Below are positions 37,012-46,260 of a stretch of DNA of 64,000 nucleotides, piece after piece. The notes below the pieces were generated by a model. The model was not told the origin of the DNA. It saw nothing but the letters and a program-made list of their open reading frames with translations, and ran no database searches. Origin of the DNA: Paenibacillus wynnii (GTDB taxonomy: Bacteria; Bacillota; Bacilli; Paenibacillales; Paenibacillaceae); assembly GCF_030812855.1 (NCBI RefSeq), contig NZ_JAUSTK010000001.1, positions 1 to 64,000 of the forward strand, given 5' to 3'. The position numbers were made by a program, and so were the translations under genes. Every line of letters starts with the position of its first letter. The first letter of the stretch is position 1.

Positions 37012-37695
37012 GTGTCGCTTGCACGAATTGACCAGCTTGTAAGTATCGTGATCCCGTGCTTTAACGCAGAATCTTACATTGAGGACTGTCTGGATCATTT
37101 ATACGACCAAATCTACCCAAGCACAGAAATCATTGTTGTGGATGATGCATCCACGGACAATTCTGTCGATCGTATCCAATTGTGGCAGGCTCGCCGGCGA
37201 TTCCCCCGTTTTACACTGCTTCAGTTGCCTCGTAATGTAGGATTTTCCGGTTCTCTAACAACGGGGCTGTTTATGGCGCACGGAGAATATATCGCAATTC
37301 ACGATGCGGATGACTACTCTCATCCAGAAAGGATTAGTAAACAGGTCGAGTTTCTGATGAATCACCCGCAGATTAGTATGGTCGGCACGAATTATATGGC
37401 TTTTGAAGATAGCGACATCCTGCAACAAACCCCGTCGAATTGGCTAAGTTATGGTGAGGATATCCCCATGAGATATGCGATAGGAGAGCACTGCGTCTCT
37501 CATCCTACGATTCTGTTTCGAGGCAGTGTATTCGATCGCCTGGGAGGGCTTACTCGGAACATTAATGGGGCCGAAGACTATGAGTTTATTGCCAAGTGCG
37601 TTTCTAACGGTATTAGAGTCGAAAACCTGCGTGAGACCCTATATTATTACCGCTCTCATCCGGACCAGCGTTCCCGTGAATTTTATTCAGAATAA
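37012..37695 (+). CDS. Family 2 glycosyltransferase
   Basis: About 227 residues, GT-A fold: VSIVIPCFNAESYIEDCLDH, then EIIVVDDASTDNS and the DxD-type IHDADDYSHPERI. The acceptor-side motif is GAEDYEFIAKC. The GTG at 37012 fits the AGGGGGGTGAT ribosome site; a TTG at 36991 lies inside that purine run. It is the first gene of a four-gene plus-strand run, 15 bp before the next glycosyltransferase. Confidence 0.88.
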   Translation: MSLARIDQLVSIVIPCFNAESYIEDCLDHLYDQIYPSTEIIVVDDASTDNSVDRIQLWQARRRFPRFTLLQLPRNVGFSGSLTTGLFMAHGEYIAIHDADDYSHPERISKQVEFLMNHPQISMVGTNYMAFEDSDILQQTPSNWLSYGEDIPMRYAIGEHCVSHPTILFRGSVFDRLGGLTRNINGAEDYEFIAKCVSNGIRVENLRETLYYYRSHPDQRSREFYSE

Positions 37696-37710
37696 GGAGT
37701 TGAATTAGAA

Positions 37711-39030
37711 TTGAGAAAAAAGGCAGAGGTTCGCAGCAAGAAACCCATGGTTAAGAAACGTATATACAGCAAAAAGCCGCTTGTACAATACGTCGTGAAC
37801 GCTCAACCGCCCAAGCAAGTGGTCTGGCTTAATAAAGAAGTATCCAATCACAGCATTGAACGTCGATATTCAGTTAGAGATTTACGTATTTTAATGGTCA
37901 TAGACCAATTTAATATCGGCGGAACTGAAACACATGTGTTGACATGCGCACGAGAATTGCTTAGAAACGGTGTTCACGTCGTTGTAGCTGGAAAACGGGG
38001 AGAAATGTGTGATGCCTTCGCCGCATTAGGCTGTCCCGTATATGAGATTAATTTCGTCACGAACGAACATATAAGTAATGATGCTGATGAGCAGAAGATC
38101 ATCTCCCAGTTAAAACAAATCATGAATACGGAAGGCATTACAGCTGTTCATATTCATCAAATCCCTTCAGGTTCTTTCGCAGCAAAAGCCGCAGATCAAT
38201 TGTGTATCCCTCGCATATGGACGCTCCACATGTTACTTCCGTTTACAATCGATGAAATCGAGCTGATAAAAAGCAGCGCGGCGATCGTCTGCGTGAGCCC
38301 TTCCATCGTAAAACAATTACCTGTAAAGGGGCTGCCTGTCCAATTGATTCCTAACGGAATTGATACCGTACAGTTCAATTACCGCTCGATTATTCAGAGT
38401 GACTTACGCGAAGAACTTGGGTTTCCAAAAGGTACGCCCGTTATTATGTACGCCGGAAGATTGTCTTGGGAAAAAGCGGATATTTGCAGAGACGTCATAG
38501 AAGCATGCAGACAGTTAAAGGCCGAACACTACCCTAACCTAAATATCCTCGTGACTGGTGAAGGTCGGCATAGTGAGAATATTAAATCGCTTGTTGATGT
38601 AATTCACAAAGAAATGAAAGGAAAATTCATTCATTTGCTAGGGAATACTCTCAATATGTCTTCCTATTATTCCATCTGCGATGTCTTTGTTGGCACCGGG
38701 AGAACTGCTGTTGAGGCTCTGGCCTGCTGTCGTCCAGTGGTCGCTGTTGGTGTGAAAGGTTTTGTTGGACTGGTTCATCCAGGAAATTATCGATCCGCAT
38801 GGGAGACATGGTTCGGTGATCATCATGCCGATGAAATCTGGACAGTAGATAAGTTAAAAGCTGATATAAAGCGAGCGGTGGATATGCCGGTTCAAGAAAA
38901 GATGGAAACAGGCTGGGTAAACCGAAATCTGGTGAAGGAACAATTCAACTTCACCCGCACTACAGACATGTTGATGAACGTATATGCAAACATTCTAAAA
39001 GATCGTTATGCCCCCTATGAGGTGGAATGA
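37711..39030 (+). CDS. Family 4 glycosyltransferase with basic N-terminal extension
   Basis: 439 residues. Residues 1-60 are Lys/Arg-rich, unusual for the family. The GT-B fold then begins at RILMVIDQFNIGGTETHVL, with the donor-site segment MYAGRLSWEKADICRDVIEAC and the EX7E-like GTGRTAVEALACCRPVVAVG. The start is a TTG with AAGGAG upstream. It overlaps the next gene by ATGA. Confidence 0.86.
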   Translation: MRKKAEVRSKKPMVKKRIYSKKPLVQYVVNAQPPKQVVWLNKEVSNHSIERRYSVRDLRILMVIDQFNIGGTETHVLTCARELLRNGVHVVVAGKRGEMCDAFAALGCPVYEINFVTNEHISNDADEQKIISQLKQIMNTEGITAVHIHQIPSGSFAAKAADQLCIPRIWTLHMLLPFTIDEIELIKSSAAIVCVSPSIVKQLPVKGLPVQLIPNGIDTVQFNYRSIIQSDLREELGFPKGTPVIMYAGRLSWEKADICRDVIEACRQLKAEHYPNLNILVTGEGRHSENIKSLVDVIHKEMKGKFIHLLGNTLNMSSYYSICDVFVGTGRTAVEALACCRPVVAVGVKGFVGLVHPGNYRSAWETWFGDHHADEIWTVDKLKADIKRAVDMPVQEKMETGWVNRNLVKEQFNFTRTTDMLMNVYANILKDRYAPYEVE

Positions 39031-39545
39031 TGTTCTCCAAATCGACTGCAGATAAGCTCATGGTAGTCGCTCATCCTGACGATGAAAGCATATTTGGAGG
39101 CGGGGCTTTAATAGAGGAGTCAGGATGGAAAGTCATTTGCTTGACTAACGGAAGCAACGAGACTCGTTCCCGGGAATTTCGAACAGCGATGAAGTTCGTA
39201 GATGCCAGGTGCGAAATATGGGATTTCCCGGACGAATATGGCGGAGATTTTGATGAAGAAGAAGTGAAAGATGCATTAAGAAACCTGCTGAATACCGGCC
39301 ATTTCAATAAAGTGGTCACTCATAATCTGCAAGGGGAATACGGGCATAGCCAGCATCAGTCGCTATCCCGTATTTTGCACAGCATGAATTTAGATTGTTT
39401 ATATGTATTCGATACAGGGAATGATTCGCTTCCATTTCATATATTGCAAAAGAAACTCCAATTATTGCAGCACTATAAAAGCCAAATGTATGTCATTGAA
39501 CAATTGATGCCCTTCATAGTGAACGAGCGATTAATTCGGGGTTGA
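39027..39545 (+). CDS. PIG-L/LmbE family deacetylase
   Basis: 172 residues. The zinc site is seen as VVAHPDDESIFGGG near residue 14 and a later His in THNLQGEYGHSQHQ. Such enzymes remove N-acetyl groups from amino sugars. Being translationally coupled to the GT4 gene, it probably trims an N-acetylhexosamine in the same glycan. It is shorter than most PIG-L enzymes. Confidence 0.88.
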   Translation: MMFSKSTADKLMVVAHPDDESIFGGGALIEESGWKVICLTNGSNETRSREFRTAMKFVDARCEIWDFPDEYGGDFDEEEVKDALRNLLNTGHFNKVVTHNLQGEYGHSQHQSLSRILHSMNLDCLYVFDTGNDSLPFHILQKKLQLLQHYKSQMYVIEQLMPFIVNERLIRG

Positions 39546-39598
39546 CCCGTGGGAATCTTAAGCTCCCATACACGATTATCAAGCAGAGGTGATCTACG

Positions 39599-40555
39599 GT
39601 GATCATTGTTCAGATCGCTCCTAACATCATTCCTCTTCCAGGCAGCGGAGGTCTCGAAAGGGTCGTTTACAATTTATCGGATGCGCTTGTGGATATGGGA
39701 CATGAGGTCTATGTATATGCTCTGGCAGGGAGCCGAAGCCGTGCTGTCGTCATTCCGTATGGACATCGGTATAAGACTGACAGCATCAAGGATTTCGTTC
39801 TTGATACGATACCCGACAATACCGATATCATACACGACCACACACATGATCTCCTGTTTGGAAAGGAAGACCTTCACATTCCAACGGTCTCAACGATTCA
39901 CACGGAATGGTCGCTTGATGTCCCAGTAAAGCATCCAGTATATGTGAGTCGTACGAAGCTAAAACAGTCTCCTTACCGCCATAAAGGATATTATGTACAC
40001 AATGGAATCGACCTTGACGAGTATAAATATAGTGCGTACAAAAAAGATTATTTGCTGTTCCTAGGACGAATTGATTGGGAAAAAGGCGTGCATACTGCGA
40101 TTGATGTGGCCGAAATGACAGGTATAAGAACGATAATAGCAGGTCCCGCCTGGGACGGAGATCTGTTTAAGCAGATCCTTCCTCGAATTAATAACAGTCC
40201 TAACATCGAATATGTCAGTGAAGTTCATGGAAAAGCAAAACAAGATTTACTGCGTCATGCCAAGTGGCTCATGTTTCCAACGGCTTGCGAAGAGCAATTT
40301 GGACTCGTGATGGTCGAAGCGATGGCCTGTGGTACGCCTGTTGCCGCATTCCCGAGAGGGGCTGTCCCGGAAGTATTGTCCGGATTTCCACAATTCTTGT
40401 GTGAAAGCGTAGAGGCTATGGCGGAGAAGGTTATGGGCGATGCATCAGTCCATCCTGAACAGCTACGTCAATATGTCGCTAGTCGATTTACGAAAGAAAA
40501 GATGGCTGAGCGTTACTTGAAAATCTACGAGAAGATTATTGGACTAAATCATTAA
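39599..40555 (+). CDS. Family 4 glycosyltransferase
   Basis: 318 residues, GT-B fold: IAPNIIPLPGSGGLERVVYNL, LLFLGRIDWEKGVHTAIDVA, and the EX7E motif EEQFGLVMVEAMACGTPVAAF. The start is GTG with AGAGGTGATC upstream. It is the last gene of the run and is followed by a strong terminator. Confidence 0.9.
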   Translation: MIIVQIAPNIIPLPGSGGLERVVYNLSDALVDMGHEVYVYALAGSRSRAVVIPYGHRYKTDSIKDFVLDTIPDNTDIIHDHTHDLLFGKEDLHIPTVSTIHTEWSLDVPVKHPVYVSRTKLKQSPYRHKGYYVHNGIDLDEYKYSAYKKDYLLFLGRIDWEKGVHTAIDVAEMTGIRTIIAGPAWDGDLFKQILPRINNSPNIEYVSEVHGKAKQDLLRHAKWLMFPTACEEQFGLVMVEAMACGTPVAAFPRGAVPEVLSGFPQFLCESVEAMAEKVMGDASVHPEQLRQYVASRFTKEKMAERYLKIYEKIIGLNH

Positions 40556-40573
40556 GCTTTTAGTCAACACTAC

Positions 40574-40612
40574 AGCCGTTTCCCGGAACTTAACCGGGGA
40601 ACGGCTATTTTT
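40574..40612 (+). terminator. Terminator of the glycosyltransferase run
   Basis: AGCCGTTTCCCGG, AACTTAA, CCGGGGAACGGCT, then ATTTTTC. Confidence 0.92.
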
Positions 40613-40744
40613 CTGCCGATACAATGCGTCATTCGAATGCACAAAAAAGCCCAAGATATCTATCAGTTTGATTTCCCGACAGATTGCCTCTTCGATTCGA
40701 TAGGTGCTGCTCCCTTGCAGAAGCTTATATAGAATTTCACAATT

Positions 40745-40897
40745 ATGCCTGATCTTAGTCAAGATTTAGTTATTAAATTTCCCCCAAATGTATCTTTAAA
40801 GAGACCTGTACAAGGGCATGAGATTCTACTGGCAATAGATAAGGCCCGGAAGACCCTTGGTTATGATCCACGGCATACATGGCGTTCTTCCCCATAA
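40745..40897 (+). pseudogene. C-terminal remnant of an NAD-dependent epimerase
   Basis: A 50-codon frame from an ATG without a good ribosome site. It contains LLAIDKARKTLGYDPRHTWR and a stop, the typical end of extended SDR sugar epimerases. The catalytic and nucleotide-binding parts are absent. It may come from a former member of the adjacent glycan cluster. Confidence 0.65.
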
Positions 40898-40925
40898 AAA
40901 ATAAATTAGCCCCGCTTCAGGGGCT
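40898..40925 (-). terminator. Terminator downstream of the biosynthetic cluster
   Basis: On the minus strand AGCCCC, TGAAGC, GGGGCT, then AATTTATTTTTTAT. It lies about 150 bp past the MFS stop. Confidence 0.65.
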
Positions 40926-41074
40926 GATTTAAGATTTTCGATACAACGGGCAGCAAAAGTGGCCAGCTTCGTTCCTTTGCCTGAGGCGGTAGCTTTCAAT
41001 AGCCCAAACCTTAAAGATGATAATTAAGATCGCGTTCAACCTTCGACTCGTAAATGTCGCGACTGGAAGTCAGA

Positions 41075-42379
41075 TTACTCAGATTGAGTAAGTCTACTGC
41101 TATTCTCCAAACTTTTTATGGATTCGAACCTAGAGGTAATACCAGCCAATACCATCACTAAAACCCCGGCAATAATAAATAATAGTCCAATTCCTCTACC
41201 GGGACCTGTGCCGATAATTTCTCCGATGCTGGGGGCAAGAAGTCCCCCTTCTTCTAATAGAGGATTAAATACATGGTCTGCCAGGAAACCCGCTAGACTG
41301 TATGCGACAACAAAACCTAGCTGTGAGAGTATCCCGATGATGCCCCATACCCTGCCTTGTTTTTCATTAGAGATATTCTGCCGTACTAACACATCAGCAC
41401 TGGTATTGATGAATGGCAGTGCTGAGAGGAATAAGAATCCAGCCCCTATTATAAAATAAAGGTTGGTGGTTAGTCCCAATAACGAAAAGGATAATCCGGC
41501 GAAAACCATACCCCATACCAACATGCGGGAATACTTCTTGCTAACACTGAATATGCCGATAACTAGACTGCTAATTATCATCCCTACCGCACTCACGGAC
41601 TGAAAGGTTCCAAGTGTTCTCGCATCGGAAAACGACAGTATCATCGGTCCGATCAGAGTCTGCAAAAAGCCGAGATAAAAAGTAACAATTGAAATAATAG
41701 TTACGAGAAGCAGGATCCCCTTACTAGACGAAATCGCATTCCAACCCTCTTTTAAATCCGTTAGGAAATTTTGATTTTCAGATTCTTTGGATACGGTCTG
41801 TAAATTCTTTTTAACAAACAAAACTGCAAGTATAGCAACCGCAAATGTAGAGATATCAATAATTAGAATGTTCTCTATCTTCGTAATACTGAGTAGGAAT
41901 CCGGCTATGATTGGCGAGAATAGGAATTTGGCTGATTCGGCCAATTGGACCAAACCGCTTCCCTTTGAAAATTGCTCATCCGTTAATAAGTCAGTAGCCG
42001 AAGCTTTGTAAGCCGGACTTTGTAGGGCAGCAAAGATGGAGCTGATCGTAACTCCAACATATATCTGCCAGAGCTGAACATCCCCGGTCAACATTACAAA
42101 TAAAATGAATACAAGCCCCAGAGCAGAACCCAGATCTCCTAAAATCATCATAACCCGTCGATCATATCGATCTGCCAACACCCCGCCAACAGGTCTTAAT
42201 AAAATGGAGGGCAGAAATGAGAATAGGGTAATTAAAGCAGCACTAGTAGCCGTATTTGTCTTCTCAAAGGCATAAACCCCCAGAGAAAAAGCTGTCAACC
42301 CCACCCCGATAGATGATATCATCTGACCCATCCACACAATAAGAAACTTATTAAATGATTTATTATTTACAACTTCCAT
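41075..42379 (-). CDS. MFS exporter of the biosynthetic cluster
   Basis: 434 residues with about twelve TM helices. The loop 2-3 motif is GGVLADRYDRRVMMILGD. It resembles MFS_3 drug exporters. It is the last gene of the cluster, 27 bp after tetR, so it probably exports the product or a toxic intermediate. Its 3' end is duplicated at 32364. Confidence 0.87.
   Translation of the reverse strand: MEVVNNKSFNKFLIVWMGQMISSIGVGLTAFSLGVYAFEKTNTATSAALITLFSFLPSILLRPVGGVLADRYDRRVMMILGDLGSALGLVFILFVMLTGDVQLWQIYVGVTISSIFAALQSPAYKASATDLLTDEQFSKGSGLVQLAESAKFLFSPIIAGFLLSITKIENILIIDISTFAVAILAVLFVKKNLQTVSKESENQNFLTDLKEGWNAISSSKGILLLVTIISIVTFYLGFLQTLIGPMILSFSDARTLGTFQSVSAVGMIISSLVIGIFSVSKKYSRMLVWGMVFAGLSFSLLGLTTNLYFIIGAGFLFLSALPFINTSADVLVRQNISNEKQGRVWGIIGILSQLGFVVAYSLAGFLADHVFNPLLEEGGLLAPSIGEIIGTGPGRGIGLLFIIAGVLVMVLAGITSRFESIKSLENSSRLTQSE
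41078..41165 (-). repeat. 88-bp direct repeat, right copy (native 3' end of the MFS gene)
   Basis: It codes for the last residues of the MFS protein (ITSRFESIKSLENSSRLTQ region). It is the same sequence and orientation as 32364-32451. Confidence 0.9.
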
Positions 42380-42406
42380 TGGTTTCTCACATCCGTTCCG
42401 CTCAGA

Positions 42407-43054
42407 TTATTCCTTTTGTAATCTCAGCATCTGCTCATACATTCTGGGTATATAGCTGAAGCTCCCCTTTTCAGCCCCTAACGTAGTTTCGATAATATAA
42501 GCAAAAGCCTTTGCCTTTTTGATAATTTCCGCAGGCTCCCATTGGAATAGACCCGTATCCAGCAAAAATTGAGAAGATACTAATAAAAACTCAACCACTT
42601 CCTTTGGCGCCGGTGTATTAAATATTCCCTCCTTTATTCCTTGTTCAACAACATCAGCCAGAATGGGAGTCAGTAACAAGATGGTTTGAACTAGACTTTT
42701 CTGATGCATCTCGGCATTATCTACCCGGTGCAGCTGTTCAATAATTTGGTCCTTTCGACTGCTGTCCTGATTTTGCGCCATTATGATTTGATAAATTTTT
42801 TCATGGGAATTAAGTTTTGGGTTGGCGGCGATCCCTTTTGCAGCGGCCAACCCCATGTTCATAAAACGCATTACTATTGCGTCCATGACTTCTTCTTTGG
42901 ATTGAAAATAGTAGTAAAAGGTACCTTTGGCGATTCCAATCCTTCGCAGAATGTCATTTACTGTAGTTTTTGAATAGCCCTTAGTGCCAAAGAGAACCTC
43001 AGCAGCATCCAGGATTTCACTTCTACGTTCTTCCGGCCTTTTTAGAACCCTCAT
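42407..43054 (-). CDS. TetR family repressor
   Basis: About 215 residues. The HTH (about 10-55) is EILDAAEVLFGTKGYSKTTV, then ILRRIGIAKGTFYYYFQSKEEV. The ligand domain is helical. The ATG at 43054 is chosen because the GGTGGGGG run lies seven bases upstream; ATG 43060 is too close to it. A perfect palindrome sits directly ahead of it, inside the operon. It therefore likely controls itself and the MFS gene, with the cluster product or a precursor as the inducer. Confidence 0.88.
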   Translation of the reverse strand: MRVLKRPEERRSEILDAAEVLFGTKGYSKTTVNDILRRIGIAKGTFYYYFQSKEEVMDAIVMRFMNMGLAAAKGIAANPKLNSHEKIYQIIMAQNQDSSRKDQIIEQLHRVDNAEMHQKSLVQTILLLTPILADVVEQGIKEGIFNTPAPKEVVEFLLVSSQFLLDTGLFQWEPAEIIKKAKAFAYIIETTLGAEKGSFSYIPRMYEQMLRLQKE

Positions 43055-43066
43055 CAGCATACCCCC

Positions 43067-43099
43067 ACCGTTGTAGACCGACCCCCGGTCTACAACGGT
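43067..43099. promoter_or_regulatory. TetR operator palindrome
   Basis: ACCGTTGTAGACCG, ACCCC, CGGTCTACAACGGT: two perfect 14-base arms around five bases. It lies between the ABC ATPase stop (43109) and the tetR start. Confidence 0.85.
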
Positions 43100-43108
43100 C
43101 AAAATAAT

Positions 43109-43876
43109 TTAGAAGCCCATTTCCATTAGCCATCTCGAAAGTTTATTTTCTCTCGCTTTAATATCATTTTTCTCTTTGGAGTATTTCCCCAACTGTTGCT
43201 CGGCAATGATATTGCCGTCCAGCATGAAGAGAACACGTTCTGTTTTTGCAGCAACTTTAACATCATGAGTCACAATCATAATCGTTGTTCCCGCGTGGTT
43301 GATATCTGCCAGAATTTCCATGATTTCAGTAGCCGACTTGGAATTCAAGGCACCCGTAGGTTCATCACCAAACACAATATCCGGATTATTAATGAGCGCT
43401 CTGCAAATAGCTACACGCTGAAGCTGTCCACCGGAAGCTTGGGTAATATCATTATTAGCAAGTTCTGAAATTCCAGTCTGCTTCATTAAGCGTAGCGCTC
43501 TTTGATTGATTTTTTCCCGACTGCTGACCTTCGCCATATATGCCGACAGGATGATATTGTCAAAGATGCTTAGATTTTTTAACAGATGAATGTGCTGAAA
43601 AATAAACCCCATTTTATTCAGACGTAATTTAGCCAATTCATTCTCAGAAAGAGCAGAGATTTCATGACCATTAAAGAAAACACTTCCTGAAGTCACATTA
43701 TCCATTCCGCTAATATTGTAGAGCAATGTTGATTTTCCTGAACCTGAGGGACCCATCACAGAAACGAATTCACCCTTTTTAATTTGCAGGTTCACATTTT
43801 TAAGAATGTTATGCTGAGTTTTATTATTCACAATATATGTTTTATTCAGTTCCTTTGACTCTAATATATTATTCAT
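43109..43876 (-). CDS. ABC transporter ATP-binding protein (MacB/LolD type)
   Basis: 255 residues. Walker A GPSGSGKSTLL (about 40), Q-loop FIFQHIHLL, signature ASGGQLQRVAICRA, Walker B DIVFGDEPTGALN and the H-loop VTHD are all present. It pairs with the FtsX-type permease just upstream (11-bp gap). GGGAGG precedes the ATG. Confidence 0.93.
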   Translation of the reverse strand: MNNILESKELNKTYIVNNKTQHNILKNVNLQIKKGEFVSVMGPSGSGKSTLLYNISGMDNVTSGSVFFNGHEISALSENELAKLRLNKMGFIFQHIHLLKNLSIFDNIILSAYMAKVSSREKINQRALRLMKQTGISELANNDITQASGGQLQRVAICRALINNPDIVFGDEPTGALNSKSATEIMEILADINHAGTTIMIVTHDVKVAAKTERVLFMLDGNIIAEQQLGKYSKEKNDIKARENKLSRWLMEMGF

Positions 43877-43887
43877 TGATTTCCTCC

Positions 43888-46227
43888 CTATTCTACAATC
43901 ATCTCAGAAATGCTGGATTTTTTGATCGAAATGATGCTGATTAATGTTGTAATCGTCACAACAAACATTAAGACAAGCGGGCAAAGAATATAGGCTTGAA
44001 CTGGATCAATAACGAATTTAATTTGAGAAGCGCCAAAAAAGGAAAGAATTATACTTACAATTTTCTGCCCAATCGTGTTTGAAACAATCGTGCCCAGGAT
44101 GATCCCGATATTGAGTACCAATAGCGCCATGGTTACATATTTTATTCGGATATCCCTTAGCGTAAATCCAATACTTTTCAGGATAGCAATTTGAGCGTAA
44201 TCTTTGGCAACCAACATTTTTAAGAACAAGGATGTTATTAGGATGGATACAAAGATAGCGATCAAAATAGCCAGAATAGTGATTAGTTTAAGCTGATCAA
44301 TGGTATTCCCTAGGGTTTGGTCTAAATACCCCTGAAGATGAGTGACCTTTGCCGGATAAAATGCTTCCTCATATTCAGCTATTTTCCCTTTGATATCGGT
44401 ATGATCGGATACATCTAGACTGACTACATACCAAAGTACAGCATCCGCATTGAAGGGCATAAGTGCTTTGGCTGTTCGGCCCCCGTTGGTCACGTCTTGG
44501 TAAATACCGCTAACTACCATATTTTTTTCTGTTCCGTCGACTACTAGTTGAAGCTGATCGCCCACATTCTTCCCCATGTCTTTGCTGTTGGCATAAGAGA
44601 GAGCAATTTCATTGTCGCTTGTCGGAGCATTCCCATTTACATAATCTAAGGGGAAAATAGAAAAATCTCCGGTTTCGATACTGATGTTCTCTAGAGCACC
44701 GTCGTTATTTATCATCTTAAACTGACTGGTTACCAGTGGAGAAAATTTCTCAACATCTTTATCGTTCTTAATATAAGAATTCATTTCCTCATATCTTTCA
44801 ACGATATTATCTGTCAGACGCAAATCGATCCGTATATCACTTTGCCCTATCCCCATATAGGAGATGAAACTCGGAGACTGAATCGTGTTCAGGAAATTCA
44901 CCGGAATGATGATGATAAATGAACTTACTAAGAAGACAATCAATAACAATCTAAACATCTTAAATCGTTGAAAGACATCCTTAACCCCAAGGAAGATAGG
45001 AATATTAAAGAATTTACTTTTGTGTAGAGGCAGAGAATCTGTCCTGACCTTTGCATCACCGATATTTCCGGAACGCAAAGCTTCTATTGTAGAGATCTTT
45101 TTGAACCTTCTGAGTACTAAGCTGCAGAATAAGACCACCATTAAAAAAATCAAGACTACAGCAATAAAGGATATCAGATGTTGTAAAACACTCTTCGGCG
45201 CTGTGCCTATATAAAGCATAATATTAGCGGTGAACAAACGGTTTAGGAATATGGAGGCCAGGAATCCGATTATAGATGCTGCAGCTGCCATAACAACATA
45301 TTTTGTCAGGTACATTTTTTTAATATAACTCTGACTGATTCCTATCGCCTTCATGACTCCAATTTCTCTGTAATCTTCTTCGATCGTTGCCAATATCGTA
45401 AACCTGATGCAAAGGATGGCTATGACATTCAGAAGAATACTCACAAAGATAACAACCGCCGCTACTACACCATCAGTAATTGAATTTAAAGTCTTGAACA
45501 AACTGTAGTCAACGGACGGCCCCTTCTTAGGCAAGTTAGAGGATTGGTACGCATTGCTGAACTCGCTAAGCTTGCTGAAATCATTTAATTGAAATTCAAC
45601 CAGGTATTCAATTTCACCGAGATTACTCTTAAGCCTTTCGAAATCGCCTTTATGTACTACAAATCGCTTGGAATGAATAATAGAAGGATTCATCTGAACG
45701 TCACGGACAAAATCGACCACTGTGAATTCCATATTAAAGGATGGCGTGGTAATTTTGACTTTGTCTCCGATATTCATATTTTTCTGCTGCTTATAGTAAA
45801 TAGGTACAGCAATTTCACCTCGGGAGAGTTGGATGACTTGGCTTTCCAGATTAAGCAGCAAATCGAATGACGTGTTCTGCCGGACAAAATCAAGATCCAT
45901 AATACTGTTCTTCTCTGACTCAGCATCGTTACCCAAATATAGATTCGATCCGTCTATATTAATCATTTCTACAGTCTGCTGAGCTTTCACAAGGTCATTC
46001 TTTGAAGTCCAGTCATCAATTTCCGATTGATTTAATTCTCCGGAATGCATCTGAACGAAATGCGGAGCTTTCGATGCAGTAAATAGGTTATTCAAAGAAT
46101 TGGATAATTCCATGATCATGCTTGAACCCGCCGAGACAAGTAACGCTGATAACAAAATAAAAATAAACAGTGCAATCGTTATGCTCTTTTTTCTGGAGAA
46201 ATCTTTTTTCAACATGTTTAATAACAT
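43888..46227 (-). CDS. FtsX-like ABC transporter permease
   Basis: 779 residues. The first TM helix is near 16-38 and is followed by an extracellular domain. A first FtsX core has three helices (about 255-385), another TM (about 430) opens a second extracellular domain, and a second FtsX core lies at 650-770. Such duplicated permeases with a MacB-like ATPase move lipids or peptides or give antibiotic resistance in Bacillota. Here it is likely for export or self-protection. AAGGAG lies 13 bases before the ATG. Confidence 0.88.
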   Translation of the reverse strand: MLLNMLKKDFSRKKSITIALFIFILLSALLVSAGSSMIMELSNSLNNLFTASKAPHFVQMHSGELNQSEIDDWTSKNDLVKAQQTVEMINIDGSNLYLGNDAESEKNSIMDLDFVRQNTSFDLLLNLESQVIQLSRGEIAVPIYYKQQKNMNIGDKVKITTPSFNMEFTVVDFVRDVQMNPSIIHSKRFVVHKGDFERLKSNLGEIEYLVEFQLNDFSKLSEFSNAYQSSNLPKKGPSVDYSLFKTLNSITDGVVAAVVIFVSILLNVIAILCIRFTILATIEEDYREIGVMKAIGISQSYIKKMYLTKYVVMAAAASIIGFLASIFLNRLFTANIMLYIGTAPKSVLQHLISFIAVVLIFLMVVLFCSLVLRRFKKISTIEALRSGNIGDAKVRTDSLPLHKSKFFNIPIFLGVKDVFQRFKMFRLLLIVFLVSSFIIIIPVNFLNTIQSPSFISYMGIGQSDIRIDLRLTDNIVERYEEMNSYIKNDKDVEKFSPLVTSQFKMINNDGALENISIETGDFSIFPLDYVNGNAPTSDNEIALSYANSKDMGKNVGDQLQLVVDGTEKNMVVSGIYQDVTNGGRTAKALMPFNADAVLWYVVSLDVSDHTDIKGKIAEYEEAFYPAKVTHLQGYLDQTLGNTIDQLKLITILAILIAIFVSILITSLFLKMLVAKDYAQIAILKSIGFTLRDIRIKYVTMALLVLNIGIILGTIVSNTIGQKIVSIILSFFGASQIKFVIDPVQAYILCPLVLMFVVTITTLISIISIKKSSISEMIVE

Positions 46228-46260
46228 CCGGTTACCATTACTCCTTTCAATCGTTCCAAT

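Larger units (their letters stand above)
40613..41074. other. Spacer with an epimerase remnant, otherwise gene-free
   Basis: Apart from the remnant at 40745 and the hairpin at 40900, no supported gene is seen. A minus-strand frame at 40544-40762 is open but runs through the preceding terminator. Confidence 0.5.

Noticed and set aside
40544..40762. 72-codon minus-strand frame
   Set aside because: It includes both arms of the strong terminator after the glycosyltransferase run and has no good ribosome site.
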